A DNA stretch of 5,746 nt from Planctomycetota bacterium. Lineage in GTDB: Bacteria > Planctomycetota > Planctomycetia > Pirellulales > Lacipirellulaceae. This document shows positions 1-5,745 of the stretch, in pieces. The DNA is taken from contig JAJDEE010000059.1 in the NCBI GenBank assembly GCA_029259975.1, forward strand, positions 1 to 5,746, written 5' to 3'. The notes below the pieces were generated by a model. It searched no databases. It worked only from the letters and a program-made list of their open reading frames with translations, and was not told where the DNA came from. The position numbers and the translations under genes are program-made. Within the stretch, counting starts at the first letter, position 1; the number at the start of each line of letters is the position of its first letter.

Positions 1-3000
1 CGATCAGATCAACGTCGGCATCGCCCGACCAAGTCGCTGTGACAACCAGATCGCGTTGCAATGCGACTTCTAGCTGATGGTAATATTCGTCGTAAGTGGT
101 CGTGTCGCCGGCCTTTTTCAGATCGTCCAAGATCGACTTGGCGACTCGGCGGGCCATGTCGGTGATTGCTTGCTGCTGCTTGGGCAAGTCGTTCGACAAC
201 ACTCCGACGGTCGCCCAGCGAATTCCATCGACATCGTTCGCACGTTGCGCGGCTCGTAGTGCCAGTGCATACGCTTCGTGATGCAGGGGCGAAACTTTGA
301 CGATCTGTCGGTAGACCTCGACAGCTCGCGAGTCGATGCCGATGTGCGACAAGTAATTTGCGATCAGCATGAGTTCTTCGGGCGTACTGCTAAAATCGCA
401 GGCCGACATGATGACGCGTTCGATGTTGCTTTTGGGATGGCCTTCGAGTTCCATCGCAATGCCTAGCGACTCGTACATCCATGCCTGTGCTTGGCCATGC
501 TGCAGGGCGGCTTGAATCAACTCGACGACTTGTGCCGAGTGGCCCTGTTTCATCAGCTTGCGAGTGAGGGCACGCACTTTTGCGGGGTCCATTTTTTCTG
601 CCGCAAAACGAGCCTGCCAATCGGCGGAAGCCGAACTCGACTTCGCAACTCGGGGACTTGTCGTAGGCTCTTCTTGCTTGGGTTGCGTCTGCTTGGGTTG
701 GGCTTGCTCAGGTTGGGCTTGTTCTGGCAGGGTGCCATCTGTTTGGAGGTCGTCTGCAACATTGAAGCCGCCGCCACCGCCACCGCCAAGACCACCTCCG
801 CCGCCGCCACCGCCACCGCCAAGGCCGCCGCCACCACCGCCACCTTGGCCACCTCCACCTCCGCCGCTACTGGAACCGCCAAGTATTTGTGGGGTTTGGA
901 CAGGAAGTACCAAGTCGGCTACTGGGTAGACTTTGACCTTGAGCGTTTCGTTGGCTTTCTCTTCGGTCGTGATCAACAAAACTTCTTCGTCGATGACGTA
1001 AGTCAGTTCTTCGAGGCCCGGCTCTTTGAGCATTAAATTCAGTGCCGAACGTAGCGAAACGTTTCGCAAGTTGACCGACACGGACGACTCGGGGCTAATT
1101 GCAAGCTCTTCGAGAGCACCTTTGTCGAAGACAATAGGAATAGCATATTCATCAGCTATCGCGGCCAAGATGATGTCGAGTTGCTCTTCTTCGTAACTGA
1201 GCGGCGTTTTCAGGGGCTCGCGCAGTGCCGATTGAATAAGCTCCTCGGCTTTGCTGCGAGCACTGACATCGACCGACTTCCAAATTTCGCGACGCTTCGT
1301 CAACGCTTCCCATTCCGCAGCATCTGGATAGATAATTGGTGGGTTGTCTGGGAAGGGTATGAACGACAATTCGACCTGATACAAAGTTTCCCAAACGGCT
1401 TGCGTACGTGCAGTACGAGCGGCCGCGATCAGATATTCGTTTCGCTTGAATCGGGCATTGTGGGTCGCTACGCGCGGTACCACGCCGTTGGAGTCGATTT
1501 CCTCAACAATACCCGCGACTTCCTGAGCTTCGAGGTAGCGTCCTTCGTTCATTAAGGCGCTGAATCGGGCCATCAATTGCTTTTCGCGTTCGATATGCTG
1601 GGTGAGCCGCACATTGATGAGCTTTTGAGCCTGGCTGGCGGCCAGCTCTTCGTGACGCTGTCGGTCGAGTTCGTCTTTGAGCGATGCTTGATAATGGGCT
1701 TCTTTGAGTGCGCTACGCAACTTGCCGACCAGCTCGGCCCGCTTGTCAGCGTCGAGATCGGCGACCCGTTGGACACTTTCTAAAGCGAGCTTTAGATCTT
1801 GGATTGCTAGTACTGGGTCGGTGGTCATTTGTGCCCGGGCGTCGATCAATCGGTTCTGAATTTCTTTGCGAAGCATGTCGACAAAGACACGGCGTTCTTG
1901 CTCGACTTGGTCGAGGAACTCGCCACCGCCAACCACTTGGTCTAGTAGGCCTCCACCGATTGTTGGGCCAGGAGCATACCCCCCATTGCCACGAACCCCA
2001 TTGTCACGAACCCCATTGCCACGAACTCTAGCGCCCTGTACCACTTGCTCGGACGCAGGAGATTGGACCAAACTGATATCGCCATCAGCCGAAGCAACTG
2101 GGCTGGGTGCAGCGGCATGGGCAGGTGGGTCAACGATGATGGCTCCACTGAGTTGATCAGCAGGACCAGCATGTTCAACAGCAAACTGAACCGTCCGTGC
2201 TTGGGCGTTGGCGGGATCGGCCTCCAAAACGGCCTGCGCGATTCGCTGAGCCGCATCGTGGTCGCCTGAAGCAACGGCACGTTCGGCCAGTTTGGTGAGC
2301 TGGTCCATGCGTGCTCCTACCAAACGGGCCGTTTCTAGCAAGCCAAAAGAGCCGAGTGTCGGCAGCGAGAGGCCATCGTCCGACTTGGCAGCGGTGATGA
2401 TTTCGGTGAGGAAGGCGTGATCGTCGAGCGAGGCTTCGGGCTGGGCTGTCCAGCTTAGCTGTGCCGAGCCGGCAACGCCCCCAGCCTGAATATCAATCGA
2501 GACCGTACCAGGAAGCTGATCGGTCGTGACACCCAGAACGATGCTATCGCGATCGGCTCGTAGCGGGATCATCGTCGCGGGATAGGTCTTGCCCATCTCG
2601 CTGGAGAATTGCACTTGTTCTGGCCAAAGCACCGTTGCGTTGGTCCACTCGGCCAGTTGCTCTCCGGCAATCTGTGCGTTACGAAGATTTTCGGTCTGAG
2701 CGCGTTGGTCGCTAATTTCGGCCGCTTCGTCCTGCCAAACCATCGGGTATTGAACGTAAACGTTGCCGCCTGTTTGATTGGCCAGCACAGAAAGCGATTG
2801 CGTGTCGAGCTTCGGTCCCACAGCAAAGCTCGTAACGCTGACGCGTGCCTCGCGAAGCGTTCCGACGACCTTCGAAAGCTCGGTTGTATCGAGCAAATTA
2901 GCAATACTGACACCATCGCCGATGTACACGACCGTGCGCTGCGAGCCAGCGGTTTGTTGCAAACGTTCTGCGGCAGCTTCAAGGGCACCGGCAAGGTCGG

Positions 3001-3427
3001 TCGAGCCGAGCGGGATTTGCTGAGAAAGTTCTTCGACAGCAGCGTTCATCTCCAAGCTATCCGGTGCAACGGGCGCCGTAGTCATCGGCTTCACACCGAG
3101 GTCGACAGCCAGTAGCTCGACCCGATCGTTGGGTCGCAAACCGGCGATGAGCGACTTCAGCGATTGCATCGCTGCAACGCGATAGGCTCCCTGCTGGCTA
3201 GCAGAAGTGTCGAACAGCACGACAATCGAGCTGGCATCCACTTGCTTCTGAGCCATCTCAGGCATCAAACTCAAAGCGTAGAACGTTTGCCCCTCTTGCT
3301 GATACGTGATCAGCCGGGCAGCTTCGGTGGCCTTGGCGATCTGAGGGTCGGTGTTGAGGGTAAGTAAAGCTATTGCAATAAGAAAGCTTGCAACACTCTT
3401 TTTTGCAACGTTTTTGTAGTGACGCAT
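1..3427 (-). CDS. Secreted VWA / TPR-like / STN-domain protein with Gly-rich linker, C-terminus off the left edge
   Basis: A single open frame of at least 1142 codons has no internal stop and continues past position 1. The start is the ATG at 3425-3427, preceded by GGGAG seven bases upstream. Upstream in-frame ATGs at 3451 and 3508 lack a Shine-Dalgarno. Residues 1-33 look like a Sec signal peptide: MRHYKNVAKK, then a hydrophobic FLIAIALL stretch, with possible cleavage after AKA. A VWA domain spans about 65-225, with a MIDAS metal site DTSAS (D73-S77), T143 in LGSTDLAG and D171 in YIGDGVS, so metal binding looks intact. A TPR-like helix pair (about 380-415, ERAVASGDHDAAQRIAQAVL) and a charged helical stretch (about 500-620) follow. 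An STN/secretin-N-like domain lies at about 745-840 (LDIILAAIADEYAIPIVF ... LNLMLKEPGLEELTYVI). A Gly-rich linker (850-887), a Gln/Pro/Lys spacer (about 890-910) and a second helical repeat region come next. The visible end reads TATWSGDADVDLI. The protein is probably extracytoplasmic or envelope-associated. VWA domains usually mediate protein binding and STN domains occur in secretins and TonB receptors, but no beta-barrel is visible and the function is unknown. Confidence 0.93.
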   Translation of the reverse strand, partial: MRHYKNVAKKSVASFLIAIALLTLNTDPQIAKATEAARLITYQQEGQTFYALSLMPEMAQKQVDASSIVVLFDTSASQQGAYRVAAMQSLKSLIAGLRPNDRVELLAVDLGVKPMTTAPVAPDSLEMNAAVEELSQQIPLGSTDLAGALEAAAERLQQTAGSQRTVVYIGDGVSIANLLDTTELSKVVGTLREARVSVTSFAVGPKLDTQSLSVLANQTGGNVYVQYPMVWQDEAAEISDQRAQTENLRNAQIAGEQLAEWTNATVLWPEQVQFSSEMGKTYPATMIPLRADRDSIVLGVTTDQLPGTVSIDIQAGGVAGSAQLSWTAQPEASLDDHAFLTEIITAAKSDDGLSLPTLGSFGLLETARLVGARMDQLTKLAERAVASGDHDAAQRIAQAVLEADPANAQARTVQFAVEHAGPADQLSGAIIVDPPAHAAAPSPVASADGDISLVQSPASEQVVQGARVRGNGVRDNGVRGNGGYAPGPTIGGGLLDQVVGGGEFLDQVEQERRVFVDMLRKEIQNRLIDARAQMTTDPVLAIQDLKLALESVQRVADLDADKRAELVGKLRSALKEAHYQASLKDELDRQRHEELAASQAQKLINVRLTQHIEREKQLMARFSALMNEGRYLEAQEVAGIVEEIDSNGVVPRVATHNARFKRNEYLIAAARTARTQAVWETLYQVELSFIPFPDNPPIIYPDAAEWEALTKRREIWKSVDVSARSKAEELIQSALREPLKTPLSYEEEQLDIILAAIADEYAIPIVFDKGALEELAISPESSVSVNLRNVSLRSALNLMLKEPGLEELTYVIDEEVLLITTEEKANETLKVKVYPVADLVLPVQTPQILGGSSSGGGGGGQGGGGGGGLGGGGGGGGGGLGGGGGGGFNVADDLQTDGTLPEQAQPEQAQPKQTQPKQEEPTTSPRVAKSSSASADWQARFAAEKMDPAKVRALTRKLMKQGHSAQVVELIQAALQHGQAQAWMYESLGIAMELEGHPKSNIERVIMSACDFSSTPEELMLIANYLSHIGIDSRAVEVYRQIVKVSPLHHEAYALALRAAQRANDVDGIRWATVGVLSNDLPKQQQAITDMARRVAKSILDDLKKAGDTTTYDEYYHQLEVALQRDLVVTATWSGDADVDLI
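768..880 (-). repeat. Low-complexity Gly-rich coding tract
   Basis: Within the VWA/STN gene, GGT/GGC/GGA codons encode almost uninterrupted glycine (about residues 850-887), broken only by SSS, one Q and two L. On the plus strand the tract reads as GCC/ACC triplets, which creates spurious poly-Pro and poly-Ala frames. It is likely a flexible linker between the STN-like domain and the C-terminal helical region, and the tract could vary in length between strains. Confidence 0.85.
1984..2028 (-). repeat. Three tandem 15-bp coding repeats (GNGVR / DNGVR)
   Basis: Three consecutive 15-bp units at 1984, 1999 and 2014 (plus strand cattgccacgaaccc with single-base variants) encode the run VRGNGVRDNGVRGNG at about residues 467-482. 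The repeats sit in a Pro/Gly-rich segment between the TPR-like helices and the charged helical stretch. They are likely a linker that expanded by slippage. Confidence 0.85.
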
Positions 3428-3797
3428 CAAAGCGCTCCCGTTCTGTACCATCCGCGCGGCGGTCAGGCTGTTCCGGAAAACCGACCACTCCAGCGCAGGA
3501 AATGCCATGCCGCTGTCCGCTGAAAATTGAGTAATTCGTCGACTGCTAGTCGACTACTATCAGTTTAAGCTCATCACGTCGCTACTGCCACAAGAAATTG
3601 GGAAGAACTGGGGAGTGAGGCGAGATATTCGGCCTCTGAAATCGGCTGAACCGGCCCTCCAAGCCAGACGATCGTCTCGACCGGAATTACTGTGGCCCCA
3701 ATACGCTGCTAACTCGTGGTGAGGCAGTAGTTTAAGGCGATCGGCAGATAGGTATTTACCTGCCCCAACCGACATCCATTTTCCAACAAACGAAGTG
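3428..3797. other. Non-coding stretch upstream of the VWA/STN gene; nothing recognised
   Basis: About 370 bp separate the VWA/STN start from the first palindrome. A direct and inverted AGTCGACT motif occurs around 3539-3556, and a weak hairpin-like GGCAG...CTGCC lies near 3743-3764. The promoter of the minus-strand gene should be here, but I see no convincing -35/-10 pair. The short frames across it show no family resemblance. Confidence 0.5.
3434..3441 (-). promoter_or_regulatory. Ribosome binding site deciding the start of the VWA/STN gene
   Basis: On the minus strand the bases before the ATG at 3427 read ACGGGAGCGCTTTG, placing GGGAG seven bases from the start codon. The two other in-frame ATGs (3451, 3508) have no comparable motif, and the signal peptide begins directly from 3427. 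This supports the chosen start. Confidence 0.6.
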
Positions 3798-3860
3798 AAC
3801 CACGTCGACACAACGGGCACAACGTAGATTTTAAGTTGTGCCCGTTGTGTAGTCGTGGTT
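3798..3860. repeat. Long hairpin, 26-bp arms
   Basis: The arms 3798-3823 and 3835-3860 are inverted copies matching at 24 of 26 positions, with an 11-base loop. The core arm ACACAACGGGCACAAC is perfect. On the plus strand the stem is followed by AATTTTTAAG, so it resembles an oversized terminator. No plus-strand gene ends here, however, and the arms are much longer than usual. A miniature palindromic repeat is more likely. Confidence 0.75.
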
Positions 3861-3890
3861 AATTTTTAAGCAATTCTTCCGTCAACAGGC

Positions 3891-4163
3891 AAATTCTCAA
3901 CTGCCGCTCGCCTAAGAACGTGTTTTAAAATTGTTTTGGGATCTGCTTTACGTTCAAATATGCCTGACTTGAGTGCTAGCGGCAGGGTAAATCAGGCGGT
4001 TTTGATGCTTAGGCGAACGGCAAATGAGAATTTACCGTAGGATAGGCTTCCAGCCTGTCCGTGGTGCTTTGACCGACAGGCTGGAAGCCTATCCTACGGT
4101 AAAAAACTATCTGCCGCTCGCCTTAAAGCACAGTCAACTTGAATTTCAAAACACGTTCTAAGG
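3891..4163. repeat. Composite palindromic repeat (nested inverted copies)
   Basis: Two related inverted pairs interlock. Arm 3891-3916 (AAATTCTCAACTGCCGCTCG then CCTAAG) has an inverted copy at 4008-4033 with 23 of 26 matches. The adjoining segment 3911-3950 (CCTAAGAACGTGTTTT...) has an inverted copy at 4124-4163 with 30 of 40 matches. A third direct copy of CTGCCGCTCGCCT sits at 4111-4123. The perfect hairpin at 4031-4103 lies inside. No ORF is conserved across it. It is most likely a non-autonomous repeat family that inserted into itself or was interrupted by a second one; a structured RNA is the alternative. Confidence 0.75.
4031..4103. repeat. Perfect 29-bp-arm hairpin
   Basis: The arms 4031-4059 and 4075-4103 are exact reverse complements (core TAGGATAGGCTTCCAGCCTG) around a 15-base loop. 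The flanks have no T-run after the stem on either strand, which argues against an intrinsic terminator. From memory, sequences like this recur in intergenic regions of Pirellulales genomes, but I cannot verify that here. Confidence 0.85.
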
Positions 4164-4174
4164 AATGAAAGAAA

Positions 4175-4190
4175 AAACACTTCGGTGTTT
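4175..4190 (-). terminator. Possible weak terminator with short stem
   Basis: AAACAC and GTGTTT pair around a four-base loop (TTCG on plus, CGAA on minus). On the minus strand the stem runs directly into TTTTTTCTTTC, as in an intrinsic terminator. It could stop transcripts leaving the IS3 remnant leftwards. The stem is AT-rich and only six base pairs, so the call is weak. Confidence 0.3.
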
Positions 4191-4210
4191 GCTGAATTCT
4201 GCTTTTTTAT

Positions 4211-4286
4211 CAGGAGGAAACAGAGAGAACAGAGATTTGCAATACAAATACTGATAGCTAGGCTCCGTTCTCTCCGTTTCCTCCTG
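4211..4286. repeat. Purine-rich hairpin, 24-bp arms
   Basis: The arms 4211-4234 (CAGGAGGAAACAGAGAGAAC then AGAG) and 4263-4286 are reverse complements at 22 of 24 positions, with a 28-base loop. One strand of the stem is almost purely purine and the other almost purely pyrimidine. I take it to be an intergenic palindromic repeat rather than a terminator, since no poly-T follows on either strand. Confidence 0.75.
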
Positions 4287-4329
4287 TTCATCAATTTCAG
4301 GAACTTATTTATCCCGCGTCACTAAGTAG

Positions 4330-4375
4330 TGTCTTGGTTCATCGCAAATTGGAATTTTCCGCGTGATCCGTTAGT
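4330..4375 (+). repeat. IS3 left terminal inverted repeat
   Basis: Starts TGTCTTG, then after 13 bases TGGAATTT, and ends TCCGTTAGT. It matches the reverse complement of 5700-5745 at 32 of 46 positions without gaps, with the three conserved blocks in register. It lies about 115 bases beyond the OrfB stop. Confidence 0.8.
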
Positions 4376-4433
4376 GGGATAAAGTAAGGTTTTGGACGGC
4401 TATCGCCGGATTATTTTCTTGCGTTCACGCAGA

Positions 4434-4462
4434 GCAGGAGGCATTTATTGCCATCCTCCTGC
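4434..4462. repeat. Small inverted repeat downstream of OrfB
   Basis: GCAGGAGG (4434-4441) and CCTCCTGC (4455-4462) pair around a 13-base loop, 28 bases past the OrfB stop and inside the IS. No T-run follows on the minus strand. It may be a subterminal structure or weak terminator belonging to the IS. Confidence 0.4.
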
Positions 4463-4490
4463 ACCACCCGGCTAGCCTCTTCTGCTGTTT

Positions 4491-4790
4491 TCATGCTGCG
4501 GTCACCTCTTCGCGTGCTTGCTGACGCTTGCAGGCACGCCGCTCACGCGCTTCGGCTAACTTACGGTCTCTCTCGTCGAAGATTGCTTGTTCGCGACCAG
4601 CCAACTTATCGGCGGGCGTGACGTAGCCAAGTGCGCTGTGCAACCTCCGATGATTATAATCGTCGACGAACCGCTCGACCAGTCGTCGTGCCTCCTCCAG
4701 CGAGAGCGGCACATTCGGACGAATACAATCTTGCTTGATCGTCTGATGCCAGCGTTCGATCTTGCCATTGGTCCAAGCAGTCGATTGCAC
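4491..4790 (-). pseudogene. IS3 OrfB transposase, C-terminal fragment
   Basis: About 95 residues match the end of the rve/DDE integrase core of IS3 OrfB. NGKIERWHQTIKQDCIRP carries the catalytic Glu (E12 of the frame), LSLEEARRLVERFVDDYNHR follows, and then HSALGYVTPADKLAGRE and a charged tail typical of this IS3 subgroup. A full OrfB is about 280-300 residues, so roughly two thirds, including both catalytic Asp residues, are missing. The frame opens at a GTG with no Shine-Dalgarno. Residues before NGKIERW (QSTAWT) do not resemble the expected YYPQS-type sequence, so the break lies at about 4770-4793. The stop at 4491 is the original one. Confidence 0.88.
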
Positions 4791-4795
4791 CTGAT

Positions 4796-5095
4796 TTGTC
4801 TGAAGACGCGCGAACTTTCGCGGTGACGCATCCGTTTCATCCGCTCAAGGGGCGTGAGTATTCCTTGGTCACGTACCGACACAACTGGGGCGAAGACCGA
4901 GTTTACTTCCACGACGACAATGGCGACTTGTCGGCGTTACCTGCGAGCTGGACAAGTGTTGCGCCGAAAGATCCATTTCGCGAAGTCGCCGCTGGGAGAT
5001 GTTTGTTGCGCTTTGTCGACCTACTAGAGCTTGTCGCGTTAGCACGCCAGATTGCCGCCAGGGACGATTGTTCGGGCGAGGAGGCGCCCGGTTAG
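4796..5095 (+). pseudogene. DUF5372-like protein, probably 5'-truncated
   Basis: The 99-residue frame contains FAVTHPFHPLKGREYSLVTY, then RHNWGEDRVYFHDDNG, LPASWTSVAPKDPF and VAAGRCLLRFVDLLEL. I recognise this block order as the DUF5372 family, small proteins of unknown function often found beside recombinases. The only upstream starts are TTG at 4796 and GTG at 4820, neither with a Shine-Dalgarno, and the IS junction lies just before 4796, so the native start was probably lost. The core domain is intact and the stop at 5093-5095 looks native. It might still be translated if read from an IS-borne transcript, but I see no promoter. Confidence 0.65.
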
Positions 5096-5100
5096 CGCCT

Positions 5101-5248
5101 ACGAGATTACGCCGGACGCGCCAACGAGATTATGCCGCCAGCGCGCGGCCTCACAAGATGCTAGCAGGGCAGTCGTTTTGCGCAACTCTTTGTCAGCATT
5201 GACGTTGGTGCGAAATAAGCAGCGGAGTAGATTTTAGTCGGCGTAATT
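5101..5248. repeat. Short repeats of ATTACGCCG between the DUF5372 and HTH genes
   Basis: ACGAGATTACGCCG at 5101-5114 recurs at 5124-5137 with one change (period 23), and an inverted form CGGCGTAATT lies at 5239-5248. They occupy the 189-bp gap between the two passenger genes. They could be recombinase or HTH-protein binding sites; the copies are few and imperfect, so this is tentative. Confidence 0.4.
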
Positions 5249-5272
5249 GCGTAGACGCGCTGGATTCATAGC

Positions 5273-5278
5273 AAGGAG
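5273..5278 (+). promoter_or_regulatory. Ribosome binding site of the HTH gene
   Basis: AAGGAG sits six bases before the ATG at 5285. Its strength and spacing show that the start of this truncated gene is native, not an accident of the junction. Confidence 0.65.
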
Positions 5279-5284
5279 ACTCAC

Positions 5285-5491
5285 ATGCTCAACTCCGACA
5301 AGCAGAAAGAACAGCATTTGCGAAACTGCGTCGCGTGGAACGCCGCCGCTGACGCAGTGACGGATGGGCTCTTTGCCGACAGCGATTTTTTTGATCCACG
5401 CGATTTGCTCCTGGTGAAGTACGAGATGCTGCGGCGCGTTCGAGTCGACTGTCTGTCGGTCATGGAAGCGGCGCAGCGATTTGGTTTTTCG
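5285..5491 (+). pseudogene. Helix-turn-helix protein of recombinase elements, 3'-truncated
   Basis: About 69 residues fit a small HTH family that I associate with the gene upstream of large serine recombinases. NCVAWNAAADAVTDGLF is followed by FFDPRDLLLVKYEMLRR and the beginning of the DNA-binding helices, LSVMEAAQRFGFS. Family members continue with SRPTFY-like residues completing the recognition helix. Here the frame instead enters the antisense of IS3 OrfA after FGFS (about 5491) and reads on to a stop at 5702-5704, giving a 139-residue chimera. The recognition helix and C-terminal half are lost, so DNA binding is unlikely. The start and Shine-Dalgarno are intact. Confidence 0.7.
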
Positions 5492-5674
5492 CTCGAAAGC
5501 GGCTTCACCCTGCTCGAAGAGCTGTTTTTGCCACTGATAAAATTGCGTTGGCTGGATTTGGTGCTGGTCGCACAGGTCGGCCACCGACTTGCCATCGACC
5601 AGATGAGCCTTCACGATCGCCGTTTTCTGCTGTCCGGTGATGTGGCGTCGCTCTCGTTTCGTAGTGTCTTTCAT
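5489..5674 (-). pseudogene. IS3 OrfA transposase, N-terminal fragment
   Basis: The first ~62 residues are an IS3 OrfA (transposase_8-type) HTH: RRHITGQQKTAIVKAHLVDG, then SVADLCDQHQIQPTQFYQWQ and KQLFEQGEAAFE. In the full protein of about 100 residues a leucine-zipper-like coiled coil and the frameshift site follow. Here the frame crosses into the antisense of the HTH gene near 5490 and runs to 5234 as unrelated sequence. The ATG at 5674 has AGGAGA about six bases upstream, so the start is native. Alone it could bind the IS ends but not transpose; whether the chimera is stable is unknown. Confidence 0.85.
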
Positions 5675-5694
5675 CGTTTTCTCCTGGAGGTCAC

Positions 5695-5700
5695 GTTATA
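5695..5700 (-). promoter_or_regulatory. Possible -10 box of the IS3 transposase promoter
   Basis: The minus strand reads TATAAC about 20 bases upstream of the OrfA ATG, at the inner edge of the right terminal repeat, where IS3 promoters usually lie. No good -35 is visible at 16-18 bases, so this is weak. Confidence 0.3.
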
Positions 5701-5745
5701 CTAACGGACACCCAGGGAAATTCCACTTCCGACTGAGGCAAGACA
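5700..5745 (-). repeat. IS3 right terminal inverted repeat
   Basis: Read on the minus strand it starts TGTCTTG, carries TGGAATTT 13 bases later and ends TCCGTTAGT, in register with the left repeat. It lies 25 bases upstream of the OrfA start codon, the normal layout for IS3 elements. The window ends one base after it. Confidence 0.8.

Larger units (their letters stand above)
4791..5491 (+). mobile_element. Fragment of a serine-recombinase-type mobile element inside the IS
   Basis: This segment holds the DUF5372-like gene and the start of a helix-turn-helix gene, both on the plus strand, opposite to the IS. From memory these two families accompany a large serine recombinase in bacterial mobile elements; the recombinase itself is not in the window. 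The DUF5372 gene keeps its 3' end and the HTH gene keeps its 5' end with a native Shine-Dalgarno. The piece is therefore contiguous internally and broken only at its outer edges. Confidence 0.55.
4330..5745 (-). mobile_element. IS3-family insertion sequence, internally replaced and inactive
   Basis: A 1416-bp segment is bounded by imperfect terminal inverted repeats with TG...CA tips. Inside are the start of OrfA at the right end and the end of OrfB at the left end, both on the minus strand, as expected for an IS3 element. The middle of both genes is missing and replaced by about 700 bp of opposite-strand DNA from another element. The two Asp residues of the DDE site and the usual frameshift region are absent, so it cannot make transposase, although its ends might still be mobilised in trans. 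Only one base lies beyond the right end, so a target duplication cannot be tested. Confidence 0.8.

Noticed and set aside
558..929. Plus-strand frame with a long poly-Pro run
   Set aside because: It is the complement of the Gly-rich linker of the minus-strand gene; GGC/GGT codons read as GCC/ACC or CCG/CCA on the other strand.
2569..3115. Overlapping 141-168 codon frames on both strands inside the VWA region
   Set aside because: They lie over a frame with clear VWA motifs and show no family resemblance or ribosome binding site.
3428..3508. Longer start for the VWA/STN gene at ATG 3451 or 3508
   Set aside because: Both are in frame, but neither has a Shine-Dalgarno and both would bury the signal peptide behind a non-hydrophobic leader; 3427 has GGGAG at good spacing.
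3560..3820. 86-codon minus-strand frame
   Set aside because: It begins inside the 26-bp-arm hairpin, has no Shine-Dalgarno and resembles no family I know.
4031..4103. Intrinsic terminator
   Set aside because: The stem is far too long, no T-run follows on either strand, and no gene ends nearby.
3824..4290. CRISPR array or phage-type repeat array
   Set aside because: The repeats are inverted, of differing sequence and irregularly spaced; there are no regular repeat-spacer units and no cas genes.
4094..4294. 66-codon minus-strand frame
   Set aside because: It is made of hairpin arms and repeat copies, so the open frame is probably accidental.
4556..4912. 118-codon minus-strand frame overlapping the OrfB fragment
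   Set aside because: It is a shadow of OrfB and of the DUF5372-like frame in another phase, with no recognisable domain.
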